In this document: piece by piece, positions 1 through 7,586 of the stretch
Layout of the letters: every line of letters begins with the position of its first letter
Position numbering within the stretch: position 1 is the stretch's first letter
Assembly: GCA_051061015.1 (NCBI GenBank)
Contig: JBPFEG010000029.1
Location: 62,001 to 126,000 of the forward strand
From: Methylomicrobium sp051061015
GTDB taxonomy: Bacteria; Pseudomonadota; Gammaproteobacteria; Methylococcales; Methylomonadaceae
Direction: 5' to 3'
Length of the DNA stretch: 64,000 nucleotides
Translations under genes and position numbers: made by a program
The notes under the pieces: generated by a model
Databases searched by the model: none
Told to the model about the DNA's origin: nothing
What the model saw: only the letters and a program-made list of their open reading frames with translations

Positions 1-558
1 TACTCGCCCATGCGGCGCTGGGGCGTCGCGAACGGCAAGAAAGTTGGCGTCGTGGGGCTCGGTGGACTGGGCCACATGGCCTTGAAATTCGCTCATGCGT
101 TCGGCGCGCACGTCGTCGTCTTCACCACCTCGCCGAACAAGAAAGAGGACGCGCTTCGGCTGGGTGCGGACGAAGTTGTCGTCTCACGCAACGCCAACGA
201 AATGCAGAAGCACGCCGGTAGCTTCGACTTCATCCTCGACGCCGTCGCCGCCGATCATGACATCAACGCCTATCTCAACCAGCTCGGCCGTAACGGCAAC
301 CTCACTCTCGTCGGAGCTCCCGCGAAGCCCTTCGCTGTCTCTGCTTTCAACCTCATCATGGGGCGCCGCAGTCTCTCCGGCTCGAACATCGGCGGCATCG
401 CCGAGACGCAGGATATGCTCGATTTTTGCGGGCAGCACAATATCACCGCCGAGGTTGAAGTCATCCCGATCCAGAAGGTCAACGAGGCTTACGAGCGGCT
501 CGCCAAGTCCGATGTGAAGTATCGCTTCTCCATCGACATGGCTTCGCTCAAGGCGTGA
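1..558 (+). CDS. Zinc-dependent alcohol dehydrogenase, C-terminal part (5' truncated by window edge)
   Basis: The reading frame is open from base 1, so the gene starts outside the window. It covers the cofactor-binding and C-terminal part of a medium-chain zinc alcohol dehydrogenase of the cinnamyl-alcohol dehydrogenase/YahK type. Visible are the YSPMRRWG segment that precedes the Rossmann domain, the NAD(P)-binding glycine motif GLGGLGHMA, and the terminal segment ending DVKYRFSIDM. The catalytic zinc ligands lie upstream and cannot be checked. Expected role is NADP-dependent oxidation or reduction of aldehydes and alcohols. It lies 31 bases before a truncated SDR gene on the same strand. 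The two resemble a small acquired redox cassette, with GC-rich codon use that differs slightly from the genes to the right. Confidence 0.9.
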   Translation, partial: YSPMRRWGVANGKKVGVVGLGGLGHMALKFAHAFGAHVVVFTTSPNKKEDALRLGADEVVVSRNANEMQKHAGSFDFILDAVAADHDINAYLNQLGRNGNLTLVGAPAKPFAVSAFNLIMGRRSLSGSNIGGIAETQDMLDFCGQHNITAEVEVIPIQKVNEAYERLAKSDVKYRFSIDMASLKA

Positions 559-589
559 CAAATGGAGCAACTGAAATAAGGAATTAATC

Positions 590-1036
590 ATGAACAATCC
601 ATTGGACTTTAGCGGCAATGGGGCAATCGTCACCGGGGCCGCAGTCGGTATGGGACTCGCGACGGCGCAGGCGTTCGCGGAGGCAGGCGCGGCCGTTGTT
701 CTGACAGACGTCAAAGAAGACGCGGTAAAGGCAGCAGCGGAGAAGTTGGTCGCTGCCGGTCACAAAGCGCTCGCTGTCCGTTGCGATGTAAACGACGATA
801 CCCAAGTGGCTGAGATGGTGGATCGCACCGTTGCCGAGTTTGGCCGACTCGACGCCGCGTTCAACAACGCCGGGGTTATGGCCCGGATCGCTCCGATCGC
901 CGACAGCACCCGCGAGGACTGGGGTCGCGTGATCGGGATCAACTTGCGGGGCGTGTGGAGTTGCTTGAAGCACGAACTGCGGCAAATGGAACGGCAAGGA
1001 AGCGGCGCCCTCGTCAACTGCTCTTCGATTGGTGGT
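590..1036 (+). pseudogene. Truncated short-chain dehydrogenase/reductase (SDR)
   Basis: The first roughly 149 codons encode the N-terminal half of a classical SDR: the glycine-rich cofactor loop (TGAAVGMG), the Asp after strand 2 (VLTDVKED), the NNAG motif and the catalytic Ser region ending NCSSIGG. The similarity stops there, near base 1036. The expected YxxxK catalytic pair and C-terminal half are missing. The frame stays open to 1417, but that extension is only the antisense of ubiD. About 30 bases of unassigned sequence and a REP palindrome (1067-1096) follow the break. The product would lack the active-site Tyr and Lys, so this is almost certainly a dead gene. The start ATG at 590 follows an AAGGA-like ribosome site. 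Confidence 0.85.
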
Positions 1037-1066
1037 AGCGTAATTGGAGAAATGTTGCTAACGTCA

Positions 1067-1096
1067 GTGCGATTACGCTACGCTAATCGCACCCTA
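1067..1096 (-). repeat. Solo REP palindrome overlapping the ubiD stop codon
   Basis: The plus strand has a perfect 9-bp inverted repeat, GTGCGATTA and TAATCGCAC, around an 8-base centre. Read on the minus strand it begins TAGGGTGCGATTAG, matching the GTAGGG-headed REPs at 54685, 62294 and 63556. The TAG of this head (1094-1096) is the ubiD stop codon. It also marks the right side of the truncated SDR gene. Confidence 0.8.
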
Positions 1097-2557
1097 AAAC
1101 AAACTTTCCCATATCCGGTCGACCTTTTTGACGACTTCCTCGGTCATCGCAATTGTCCGTCCCCATTCCCGGCTCGTTTCGCCTGGCCATTTGTTCGTCG
1201 CGTCGAAGCCGACTTTCGAGCCGAGCCCCGAAACCGGCGAGGCGAAGTCGAGATAGTCGATCGGCGTGTTTTCGAGGATCGTCAGATCGCGGGCCGGGTC
1301 CATCCGGGTTGTAATTGCCCAGATCACGTCCTGCCAGCTGCGCACGTCGACGTCGTCGTCGACCACGATCACGAACTTCGTGTACATAAACTGGCGCAAA
1401 AACGACCAGGTGCCTAACATCACCCGTTTCGCGTGGCCCGCGTACTGCTTCTTCATGCTGATCACGGCCATCCGGTACGAACAGCCTTCCGGCGGCAGGT
1501 AGAAATCGACGATTTCCGGAAACTGTTTCTGCAAAATCGGCACGAACACCTCGTTCAGCGCGACGCCCAGAATCGCCGGTTCGTCGGGCGGACGGCCGGT
1601 GTAGGTGCTGTGATAAATCGGGTTGCGGCGCTGGGTGATCTTTTCGATCGTGAATACCGGAAATTCGTCGACCTCGTTGTAATAGCCGGTGTGGTCCCCG
1701 AACGGGCCTTCGGGCGCGGTTTCGCCCGGATAGATGAAGCCTTCGAGTACGATTTCGGCGCTGGCCGGGACCTGTAGCCAATCGTTGCTCAGGCAGTTGG
1801 CGACTTCGGTCTTGCTGCCGCGCAAAAGGCCCGCAAACGCATATTCGGACAGTGAATCGGGTACCGGCGTAACCGCGCCGAGAATCGTCGCGGGGTCGGC
1901 GCCGAGCGCGACCGCGACCGGATACGGCTCGCCGGGCCGGGCTTTTTGCCATTCCCGGAAATCGAGCGCGCCGCCCCGGTGCGCGAGCCAGCGCATGATC
2001 ACCTTGTTCCTGCCAATCACCTGCTGACGGTAAATGCCGAGGTTTTGCCGTTCCTTGAAAGGGCCCTTCGTGATGACTAGGGGCCAGGTGATCAATGGGC
2101 CTGCGTCTTCTGGCCAGCAGGTCTGGATCGGATAATTGCCGAGGTCGATGTCACTGCCTTCGATCACTTCCTGCTGGCACGGCGGATCTTTGACCAATTT
2201 CGGCGCCATGTTCAAGACCTGCTTGAATACGGGAAACTTTTCGAACGCATCCTTCATACCTTTTGGCGGCTCGGGCTCTTTCAGGTAGGCCAGCAACTCG
2301 CCGATCCCGCGCAGTTCGCTGACCGAGTCGGCGCCCATCCCCATCGCGACCCGATGCGCGGTGCCGAACAGGTTGCCGAGCAGCGGAATCTGCGAACCGA
2401 CCGGGTTTTCGAACAGCAGCGCGGGGCCGCCTTGTTTCAGGGTGCGGTCGCAGATTTCGGTGATTTCGAGGTGCGGGTCGACCGGCACTTTGACGCGCTT
2501 GAGTTCGCCTTCCTTTTCGAGTTGTGCGATAAAATCGCGGAGATCTTTGTATTTCAT
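1094..2557 (-). CDS. ubiD: 4-hydroxy-3-polyprenylbenzoate decarboxylase UbiD
   Basis: UbiD is a prenylated-FMN-dependent decarboxylase acting on 3-polyprenyl-4-hydroxybenzoate in ubiquinone synthesis. The 487-residue product has the family length and the expected N-terminus (MKYKDLRDFI, then LPV-type DPHLEITEI). It has GGPALLFENP near residue 45 and the conserved acidic block EGPFGDHTGYY near residue 285, which belongs to the UbiD active-site region. The start ATG at 2557 matches the E. coli protein minus a few leading residues. No ubiX is seen nearby. The stop codon is the TAG at the head of a REP palindrome, so the final residues may have been reset by that insertion. Confidence 0.95.
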   Translation of the reverse strand: MKYKDLRDFIAQLEKEGELKRVKVPVDPHLEITEICDRTLKQGGPALLFENPVGSQIPLLGNLFGTAHRVAMGMGADSVSELRGIGELLAYLKEPEPPKGMKDAFEKFPVFKQVLNMAPKLVKDPPCQQEVIEGSDIDLGNYPIQTCWPEDAGPLITWPLVITKGPFKERQNLGIYRQQVIGRNKVIMRWLAHRGGALDFREWQKARPGEPYPVAVALGADPATILGAVTPVPDSLSEYAFAGLLRGSKTEVANCLSNDWLQVPASAEIVLEGFIYPGETAPEGPFGDHTGYYNEVDEFPVFTIEKITQRRNPIYHSTYTGRPPDEPAILGVALNEVFVPILQKQFPEIVDFYLPPEGCSYRMAVISMKKQYAGHAKRVMLGTWSFLRQFMYTKFVIVVDDDVDVRSWQDVIWAITTRMDPARDLTILENTPIDYLDFASPVSGLGSKVGFDATNKWPGETSREWGRTIAMTEEVVKKVDRIWESLF

Positions 2558-2682
2558 TTTATTTTTTGCTTTGCTTTGAGCGATACGATGGGGAGGACTA
2601 ATATCCCTCTTTCGTTAAATCTAACGGCACTGGATTTTCTTTCCCCTCGTGAAAGGGTCAGGGAAGAATTTTTACAATGGGT

Positions 2683-3147
2683 TTACAACCGAATGGTTTC
2701 GGTCCATCGCGACCCCGGCAATTCGCCGGAATGTCCGAAGATCCGGATTTTGGTATCGGTATCGACCAGCCAGACCTCCTGCGCGCCGCGCGCCAGATAC
2801 AGATCGGTCTTGATGCTCATCTCCTCCTTGGTACTTGAAGGCGACAGAATTTCTACGCAAATCTCGGGCGCTTGCGGGTAGGGAGTCACGCGATCGAACT
2901 CGGCGATAAACGAGGCACTGGCCCAGGCTACATCGGCGACTTTGACGCCGTCCGCAGTCTGAATCGCGCATTCAATGACGATCTCGCCGGGCGGACAGCC
3001 TTTTTCAAGCGCACGGGCAACATGGTAAACCGTGTTGCCGTGGCCATTGCTGAGCGAACTCATCAGGATCTGCCCGAAACGGTTCAACTCGATCTTGAAC
3101 GGCAGATTTTCGAAGAGCGGATTGTAGATGATTTCAGCCCATTCCAT
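2683..3147 (-). CDS. Uma2-family (DUF820) PD-(D/E)XK nuclease-like protein
   Basis: The start is placed at the ATG at 3147, which has a GGAG ribosome site 7 bases upstream; the longer frame from 3198 would run into prlC. The roughly 154-residue product carries the Uma2/DUF820 signature: VADVAWAS, then EICVEILSPSS and KTDLYLARGAQEVWLVD. These supply the acidic and Lys residues of a restriction-like nuclease fold. Uma2 proteins are abundant in cyanobacteria and scattered in other bacteria, and their function is not settled. It begins 17 bases after the prlC stop on the same strand and may be read through from it. The protein is somewhat shorter than typical members (about 180-200 residues), with a short N-terminus. 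Confidence 0.8.
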   Translation of the reverse strand: MEWAEIIYNPLFENLPFKIELNRFGQILMSSLSNGHGNTVYHVARALEKGCPPGEIVIECAIQTADGVKVADVAWASASFIAEFDRVTPYPQAPEICVEILSPSSTKEEMSIKTDLYLARGAQEVWLVDTDTKIRIFGHSGELPGSRWTETIRL

Positions 3148-3163
3148 CGTTGATCTCCGTCCG

Positions 3164-5203
3164 CTAGGCCTCGATGCCGTTGTGTCTGAGCAAGGCATCG
3201 ATCGTCGGCTTGCGGCCGCGGAACTTGACGAACAGGTCCATCGCGTCCTCGCTGCCGCCTTTTTCGAGGATGTTCGTCAAAAATGCAAGTCCGGTGTCCT
3301 GGTCGAAGATGCCTTTTTCCTCGAACAGCGAAAACGCGTCGCTGGACAACACTTCGGCCCATTTGTAGCTGTAGTAGCCGGCCGCATAGCCACCCGCGAA
3401 GATATGCGAGAACCCATGTGCGAAGCGGTTGAAAGCGGGCGGCTGCACGACCGCGACCTGTTCGCGGACCTGGTTCAGAATTTGGTAGATGCGTCCGCCC
3501 TTGTTCGGGTCGTAGTCTCGATGAATCCGGAAATCGAACAGGCTGAATTCGAGTTGGCGTACCATCAGCATCCCGGACTGGAAGTTTTTCGCGGCCAGCA
3601 TTTTATTCAGCAGCTCATCTGGGAGGGACTCCCCGGTTTGGTAATGGCCGGACATTAAAGGTAATGCGTCTTTTTCCCAGCACCAGTTTTCCATGAACTG
3701 GCTCGGCAGTTCGACCGCGTCCCATTCGACGCCATTGATGCCCGAGACGCCGAGATGGTCGACACGGGTCAGCATGTGCTGCAGGCCGTGGCCGAATTCG
3801 TGGAACAGCGTTGTGACTTCGTCGTGCGTCAGCAGCGCCGGGTCGTTGCCGGTGGGCGGAGTGAAATTGCAGGTCAGATAGGCGACTGGCGTCTGCACTT
3901 GGTCATCGGTTTTTTTACGGCCGACGCAATCGTCCATCCAGGCGCCGCCGCGCTTTTTCGGACGCGCGTACAGATCGACGAAAAACCTGCCGCGCAAGTC
4001 GCCGTTCCGGTCGGTAATCTCGAAAAAGCGGACGTCCGGGTGCCAGCTATCGAAATCGTGCAGCTCGGCAATCTGCAAGCCGTACAGTTTTTCGACCACG
4101 GCAAACAGGCCGGGCAACACTTTGGTGACCGGGAAATAGGCTTTTACCTCTTCCTGCGACAGTTGGTAAAAATGCTGGCGCATTTTTTCGGAGTAGTAGC
4201 CGATGTCCCAGCTTTGCAGGTCGCCGACGCCATGATAGGTGCGGGCAAAGTCGCGCAGTTCGGCCAGATCCCGGCGCGCCTGACGCCAGGATTTGTCGGC
4301 CAGGTCTTCGAGAAAATTCATCACGTCATCAGGCTTTTCGGCCATTTTTTTCGCCAGCGACAGTTCGGCATAATTGGCAAAACCCAACAGGCGCGCCTTT
4401 TCGTGGCGCAGCGCGAGGATTTTTTCCATGTTTTCGCTGTTGTCCCATTTGCCGGCCTGCGGCCCTTGGTCGGAGGCGCGGGTCGCGTAGGCTTCGTAAT
4501 GCTCGCGGCGCAGTTCGCGGTTATCAGCATAAGTCATCACCGCGTGGTAGGACGGAAACTGCAGCGTGATCATCCAGCCTTCCTGGCCGTTCTGCTCGGC
4601 AGTCTGCCGGGCCTGCGCCAAGGCCGATGCGGGCAGGCCGGTCAGGTCGAGCTCGTTCGTGATCAGTTTGGACCAGCCGTTGGTCGCATCGAGCACGTTT
4701 TCTTCATAATTGCTTGCCAGTTGCGACAATTCCTGGCTGATTTCCTTGTAGCGCTGTTTTTTCTCGGCGTCGAGATCGATGCCGGACAGATGGAAGTCGC
4801 GCAGCGCGTTTTGAATAATCTTTTGCTGGGCGGTATCCAGAGCGGTGTATTCGTCGCTCTCCGCAATCGACTTGTAGGCTTTGAACAGCGCTTCGTTCTG
4901 CCCCATTTCAGTGGAATAGGCGCTGAGTTTCGGCAGGCAGGCGTTATACGCTTCCCGCAGTTCGTCGCTGTTCATGACCGAATTCAGGTGGCTGACCGGC
5001 GACCAAGCCTTGCCCAGCCGGTCTTCGGCGTTTTCGATCGGCTCGATCAGATTCTTCCAGCTATAGTCGGTTGTGGCATTCAGGCAGCTTTCGACGGTTG
5101 CACGCGCGTCGGCCAGTAGCTGATCGATCGCGGGTTCGACGTGTGCGGGCTTGATTTGCGAAAATAACGGGAGTTCGGTATTGGCCAATAATGGGTTACT
5201 CAT
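3164..5203 (-). CDS. prlC: Oligopeptidase A (M3 family zinc metallopeptidase)
   Basis: This is a cytoplasmic M3 metallopeptidase that degrades short peptides, including cleaved signal peptides. The 679-residue product matches the length of E. coli OpdA/PrlC. The zinc-binding motif HEFGHGLQH lies in the second half of the protein, preceded by DEVTTLFHEF. The downstream LPSQFMENW motif and the C-terminal FAGGYAAGYYSYKWAEV block are also typical. The start ATG at 5203 gives MSNPLLANTELPLFSQI, the usual family N-terminus. A Uma2-type gene follows 17 bases downstream on the same strand. Confidence 0.96.
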   Translation of the reverse strand: MSNPLLANTELPLFSQIKPAHVEPAIDQLLADARATVESCLNATTDYSWKNLIEPIENAEDRLGKAWSPVSHLNSVMNSDELREAYNACLPKLSAYSTEMGQNEALFKAYKSIAESDEYTALDTAQQKIIQNALRDFHLSGIDLDAEKKQRYKEISQELSQLASNYEENVLDATNGWSKLITNELDLTGLPASALAQARQTAEQNGQEGWMITLQFPSYHAVMTYADNRELRREHYEAYATRASDQGPQAGKWDNSENMEKILALRHEKARLLGFANYAELSLAKKMAEKPDDVMNFLEDLADKSWRQARRDLAELRDFARTYHGVGDLQSWDIGYYSEKMRQHFYQLSQEEVKAYFPVTKVLPGLFAVVEKLYGLQIAELHDFDSWHPDVRFFEITDRNGDLRGRFFVDLYARPKKRGGAWMDDCVGRKKTDDQVQTPVAYLTCNFTPPTGNDPALLTHDEVTTLFHEFGHGLQHMLTRVDHLGVSGINGVEWDAVELPSQFMENWCWEKDALPLMSGHYQTGESLPDELLNKMLAAKNFQSGMLMVRQLEFSLFDFRIHRDYDPNKGGRIYQILNQVREQVAVVQPPAFNRFAHGFSHIFAGGYAAGYYSYKWAEVLSSDAFSLFEEKGIFDQDTGLAFLTNILEKGGSEDAMDLFVKFRGRKPTIDALLRHNGIEA

Positions 5204-5287
5204 TAGGGTGTCCTGTGATCAAATCGGATGGGCGCCATTATAAGGCAGCGCGTCTTGTTGGGATTGATTTCTTCGGCCAATGGATGT

Positions 5288-6064
5288 TCAGTCAAAAATT
5301 GCTGATTGCAGATTTTTAGCCTTATCCAGGCCTTTGATCGTGGATTTGTTGCCGATGCCGGTCAATTTGGCGCCCGCCAGGTTGGCGCCGGTCAAATCGG
5401 CGTCTTCGAGATGGCTGCCTGACAGGTCCGCACCGCTTAAATCGGCATTGCTCAAATCCGCGCCGGATAAATCAGCGCCGATTAGCACCGCGTTCGTCAA
5501 TTGACTACCGCTCAGGTTCGCATGCCGCATCAGGGCGCGGTTCAGATTCGCATCGCTCAGATTCGCGCCCGACAGGTTAACGTTGTTCAGGCTGACCCGC
5601 ATCAGGCCCATCGGCTGATTTTTCATGTCCGCGCCCCAGTTGGCGTGCGACAGATCCGCATGGCTCAGATCGGAACGGTCCAGATTCGCAATGATCCGGC
5701 TGCCGGTCAGCTTGGCGTTGCTGAGATCGGCGCCCATCACCGAGACGCCGAAAATACTGGTATTGGAGAGGTCGGCGCCGGACAAATTGATCTTGGTCAT
5801 TACGGTCAGATCCAGGTTCAGCCCCGACAGATTGCTGCGACTGAAGTTCGCCCGGCGCAGATCGGCGCCCCATAAATCGGCATGGCGAAAGTCGAGATTG
5901 GATAAATCCAGTCCGGTCAGATCCTTGCGGCGCAATTCGGCTGGACGATCTTTGTTCGCCTGAGCGAGGCGTCTTTCAACCTCTGCACGGTCAAGATCGG
6001 CCGCAAAAACGGCGCCGCAGAAACCTATCGCCAGCAGGCCGGCCCAGAAGGATCGGATAGTCAT
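5288..6064 (-). CDS. Exported pentapeptide-repeat protein
   Basis: I take the ATG at 6064 rather than the upstream ATG at 6106. It has a TGGAG ribosome site and opens directly into a Sec signal peptide (MTIRSFWAGLLAIGFCGAV, cleavage after AVFA). The mature part is a long run of pentapeptide repeats of the A(D/N)LSX type, for example LSGADLSNADLSGADLSG, which fold into a right-handed quadrilateral beta-helix. The repeats run from about residue 45 to 245 with one break near NWGADMKNQPM. With a signal peptide the product should sit in the periplasm or outer membrane, unlike the cytoplasmic gyrase-protecting Qnr/MfpA proteins. Its role is unknown. Confidence 0.85.
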   Translation of the reverse strand: MTIRSFWAGLLAIGFCGAVFAADLDRAEVERRLAQANKDRPAELRRKDLTGLDLSNLDFRHADLWGADLRRANFSRSNLSGLNLDLTVMTKINLSGADLSNTSIFGVSVMGADLSNAKLTGSRIIANLDRSDLSHADLSHANWGADMKNQPMGLMRVSLNNVNLSGANLSDANLNRALMRHANLSGSQLTNAVLIGADLSGADLSNADLSGADLSGSHLEDADLTGANLAGAKLTGIGNKSTIKGLDKAKNLQSAIFD

Positions 6065-6171
6065 ATCGACAAACTCCAGAAATGTGAGAATTGATTGAAC
6101 GGACAACTCTAACGCCGGAGAGGATGGATTGCAACTAGAGCAAATGGCGCTGGCAAATGACTTACTTCGTC

Positions 6172-6198
6172 TTGCGCTTCGGGTATTCCGAAGCGCAA
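6172..6198. terminator. Perfect 11-bp hairpin downstream of the DUF1269-type gene
   Basis: TTGCGCTTCGG and CCGAAGCGCAA form a perfect stem around a 5-base loop, starting 17 bases beyond the stop at 6215. There is no T-run on either side, so factor-independent termination is not certain. It could instead stabilise the 3' end of the transcript. Confidence 0.45.
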
Positions 6199-6214
6199 CC
6201 GTCTGCCAAGAGGA

Positions 6215-6718
6215 TTAATATGTAGGCGGTAAAATCGGTTCGATTCCATCAAACTCGGCTGTAGGGTGATGTTTCAAAATCTTTTCGGTAATTTCACTGA
6301 TACGTTCCCTCGGAATATCGAGCAATACCAGCAATTCGCCTTTCTCGATCGCCTCTTCGAATTGCTTGAGTCTGGAATTGCCTGCGCTCATGCCGGTCAG
6401 CCCTCCCGCCAGCGTGCCTATCGTGGCGCCGGCGAGGATGACGCCAAAGAGCGGCCCGCCGGCAATCACAAACCCGGCGTAAGCCAAACCGACCAATCCT
6501 GCCAGCAATCCGGCGCTTCCGCCCAGCACAACGCCGCGTTCTATGGCCGAAATAAAGTCGGATTTTTGCAGCATGGTGGCTTCCGGAAGGTCTTCCAGCG
6601 GGGTATCACGCTTGGCCAATATGTGGATCTGACGGTCGTCGAATCCTTCCCGATGAAGCTCTTCGACAATTTTATGCGTCGTTTTGATATCCGGCACTAA
6701 AAAATAGATGCGTCTCAT
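6215..6718 (-). CDS. DUF1269-type membrane protein
   Basis: The 167-residue protein has an N-terminal alpha/beta domain (MRRIYFLVPDI, with HIL near residue 33). Two glycine-rich hydrophobic segments follow at about 65-85 and 90-112 (SAGLLAGLVGLAYAGFVI and the ILAGATIGTLAGG segment). A cytoplasmic C-terminal domain contains LLVLLDIPRERISEI. This layout fits the DUF1269/general-stress-like membrane protein family, for which no reaction is established. The start at 6718 is supported by an AGAGGG ribosome site 7 bases upstream. It appears monocistronic, with a strong hairpin after the stop. Confidence 0.7.
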   Translation of the reverse strand: MRRIYFLVPDIKTTHKIVEELHREGFDDRQIHILAKRDTPLEDLPEATMLQKSDFISAIERGVVLGGSAGLLAGLVGLAYAGFVIAGGPLFGVILAGATIGTLAGGLTGMSAGNSRLKQFEEAIEKGELLVLLDIPRERISEITEKILKHHPTAEFDGIEPILPPTY

Positions 6719-7017
6719 CGCATTGCCCTCTCTATTTCAATCAGTTAAAGAGCAGCCCGAATGAATCAATTCGGATTCGGACTACACAGATGATTTACTT
6801 AGGATTTGGACTCATCCGTTCGGTGTCCGGTTCACTGTTGTCGCCGCGGATTCAGGAGCGAAAACCAGAGATTGACCTATAAAAACGGCCAAGCGGCTCG
6901 GGCGAAAAACGAATGGGATTGTCGGAAATCGGTAGGGGATAAAATAGAGAATATCGAAAAGGTTGGCGCGGCAATATCTGCTTTGCGCCAACCGAAAGGA
7001 TAGTAAGGGAGTTTTAA
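6719..7017. other. Intergenic stretch with no supported gene
   Basis: A short plus-strand frame at 6806-7003 has no recognisable protein features and no good ribosome site. The stretch presumably carries the promoter of the DUF1269-type gene on its left side. I see no hairpin with a T-run and no repeat. Confidence 0.6.
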
Positions 7018-7347
7018 TTAGAAATAATCCCAAGGATATTCTGGGCTCAGGATAGGTCTGAAGCCGGCAGGCACCGGGAAAGGGGCACTGATAAACTCGT
7101 AAACACCCACTAATTCACGCGTCACCGTCATGCCCAGCCCTTTGGCCAAGCCCAGCGGAAAACCGATCGCCCCGCTGCGGCGCGTTTCATGCACGATATT
7201 GCCCGGAATTTCGAGAAACCCGCAGGTCATCCCGGCCAGTCCCCGTCCAAACTTTCCCGCCGCCGTATTATCGGCGTTTGCGTTGGCGGCAACCCCAAGC
7301 GACAGGACGGCAATGGCGATCGTCAAATAAAAACGTAATTTGTTCAT
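7018..7347 (-). CDS. Exosortase-system-associated protein, TIGR04073 type
   Basis: This is a small exported protein of 109 residues. A signal peptide (MNKLRFYLTIAIAVLSLGV, likely cleaved after ANANA) precedes a conserved core: KFGRGLAGMTCGFLEIP, then GLAKGLGMTVTRELVGVYE, and a tail ending ILSPEYPWDYF. This pattern matches the TIGR04073 family, found in organisms with exosortase/PEP-CTERM systems; the molecular role is unknown. No exosortase or PEP-CTERM substrate is seen in the window. A clear GGAGGAG ribosome site supports the start. The about 240 bases upstream to parC contain nothing else I can support. Confidence 0.75.
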   Translation of the reverse strand: MNKLRFYLTIAIAVLSLGVAANANADNTAAGKFGRGLAGMTCGFLEIPGNIVHETRRSGAIGFPLGLAKGLGMTVTRELVGVYEFISAPFPVPAGFRPILSPEYPWDYF

Positions 7348-7586
7348 TTTGTTCTCCTCCGATGGTATATGCCGAATGGTGTCGGCTAAACCTCTGTTAA
7401 GTGGCGCATGGATAATATTAGCTCAAGGGGAGAAATTGGATATTTTCCCTCATTCCTGCTGACCCACTCATTAATTATGTATTGTAAGTATATAAAGGAA
7501 ATAGCTCTAATACTCAACTCATCAATTGTCCACGTAACACTAAGACCGCTTAGAAGCAGCTGAATTCATACCCCAGCGAATTTCGG

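Noticed and set aside
1037..1417. Open extension of the SDR frame as a fusion protein
   Set aside because: Beyond base 1036 the translation is the antisense of ubiD and has no SDR residues.
3755..5119. Long plus-strand open frame opposite prlC
   Set aside because: The frame mirrors the GC-rich codons of prlC; there is no ribosome site and no recognisable protein.
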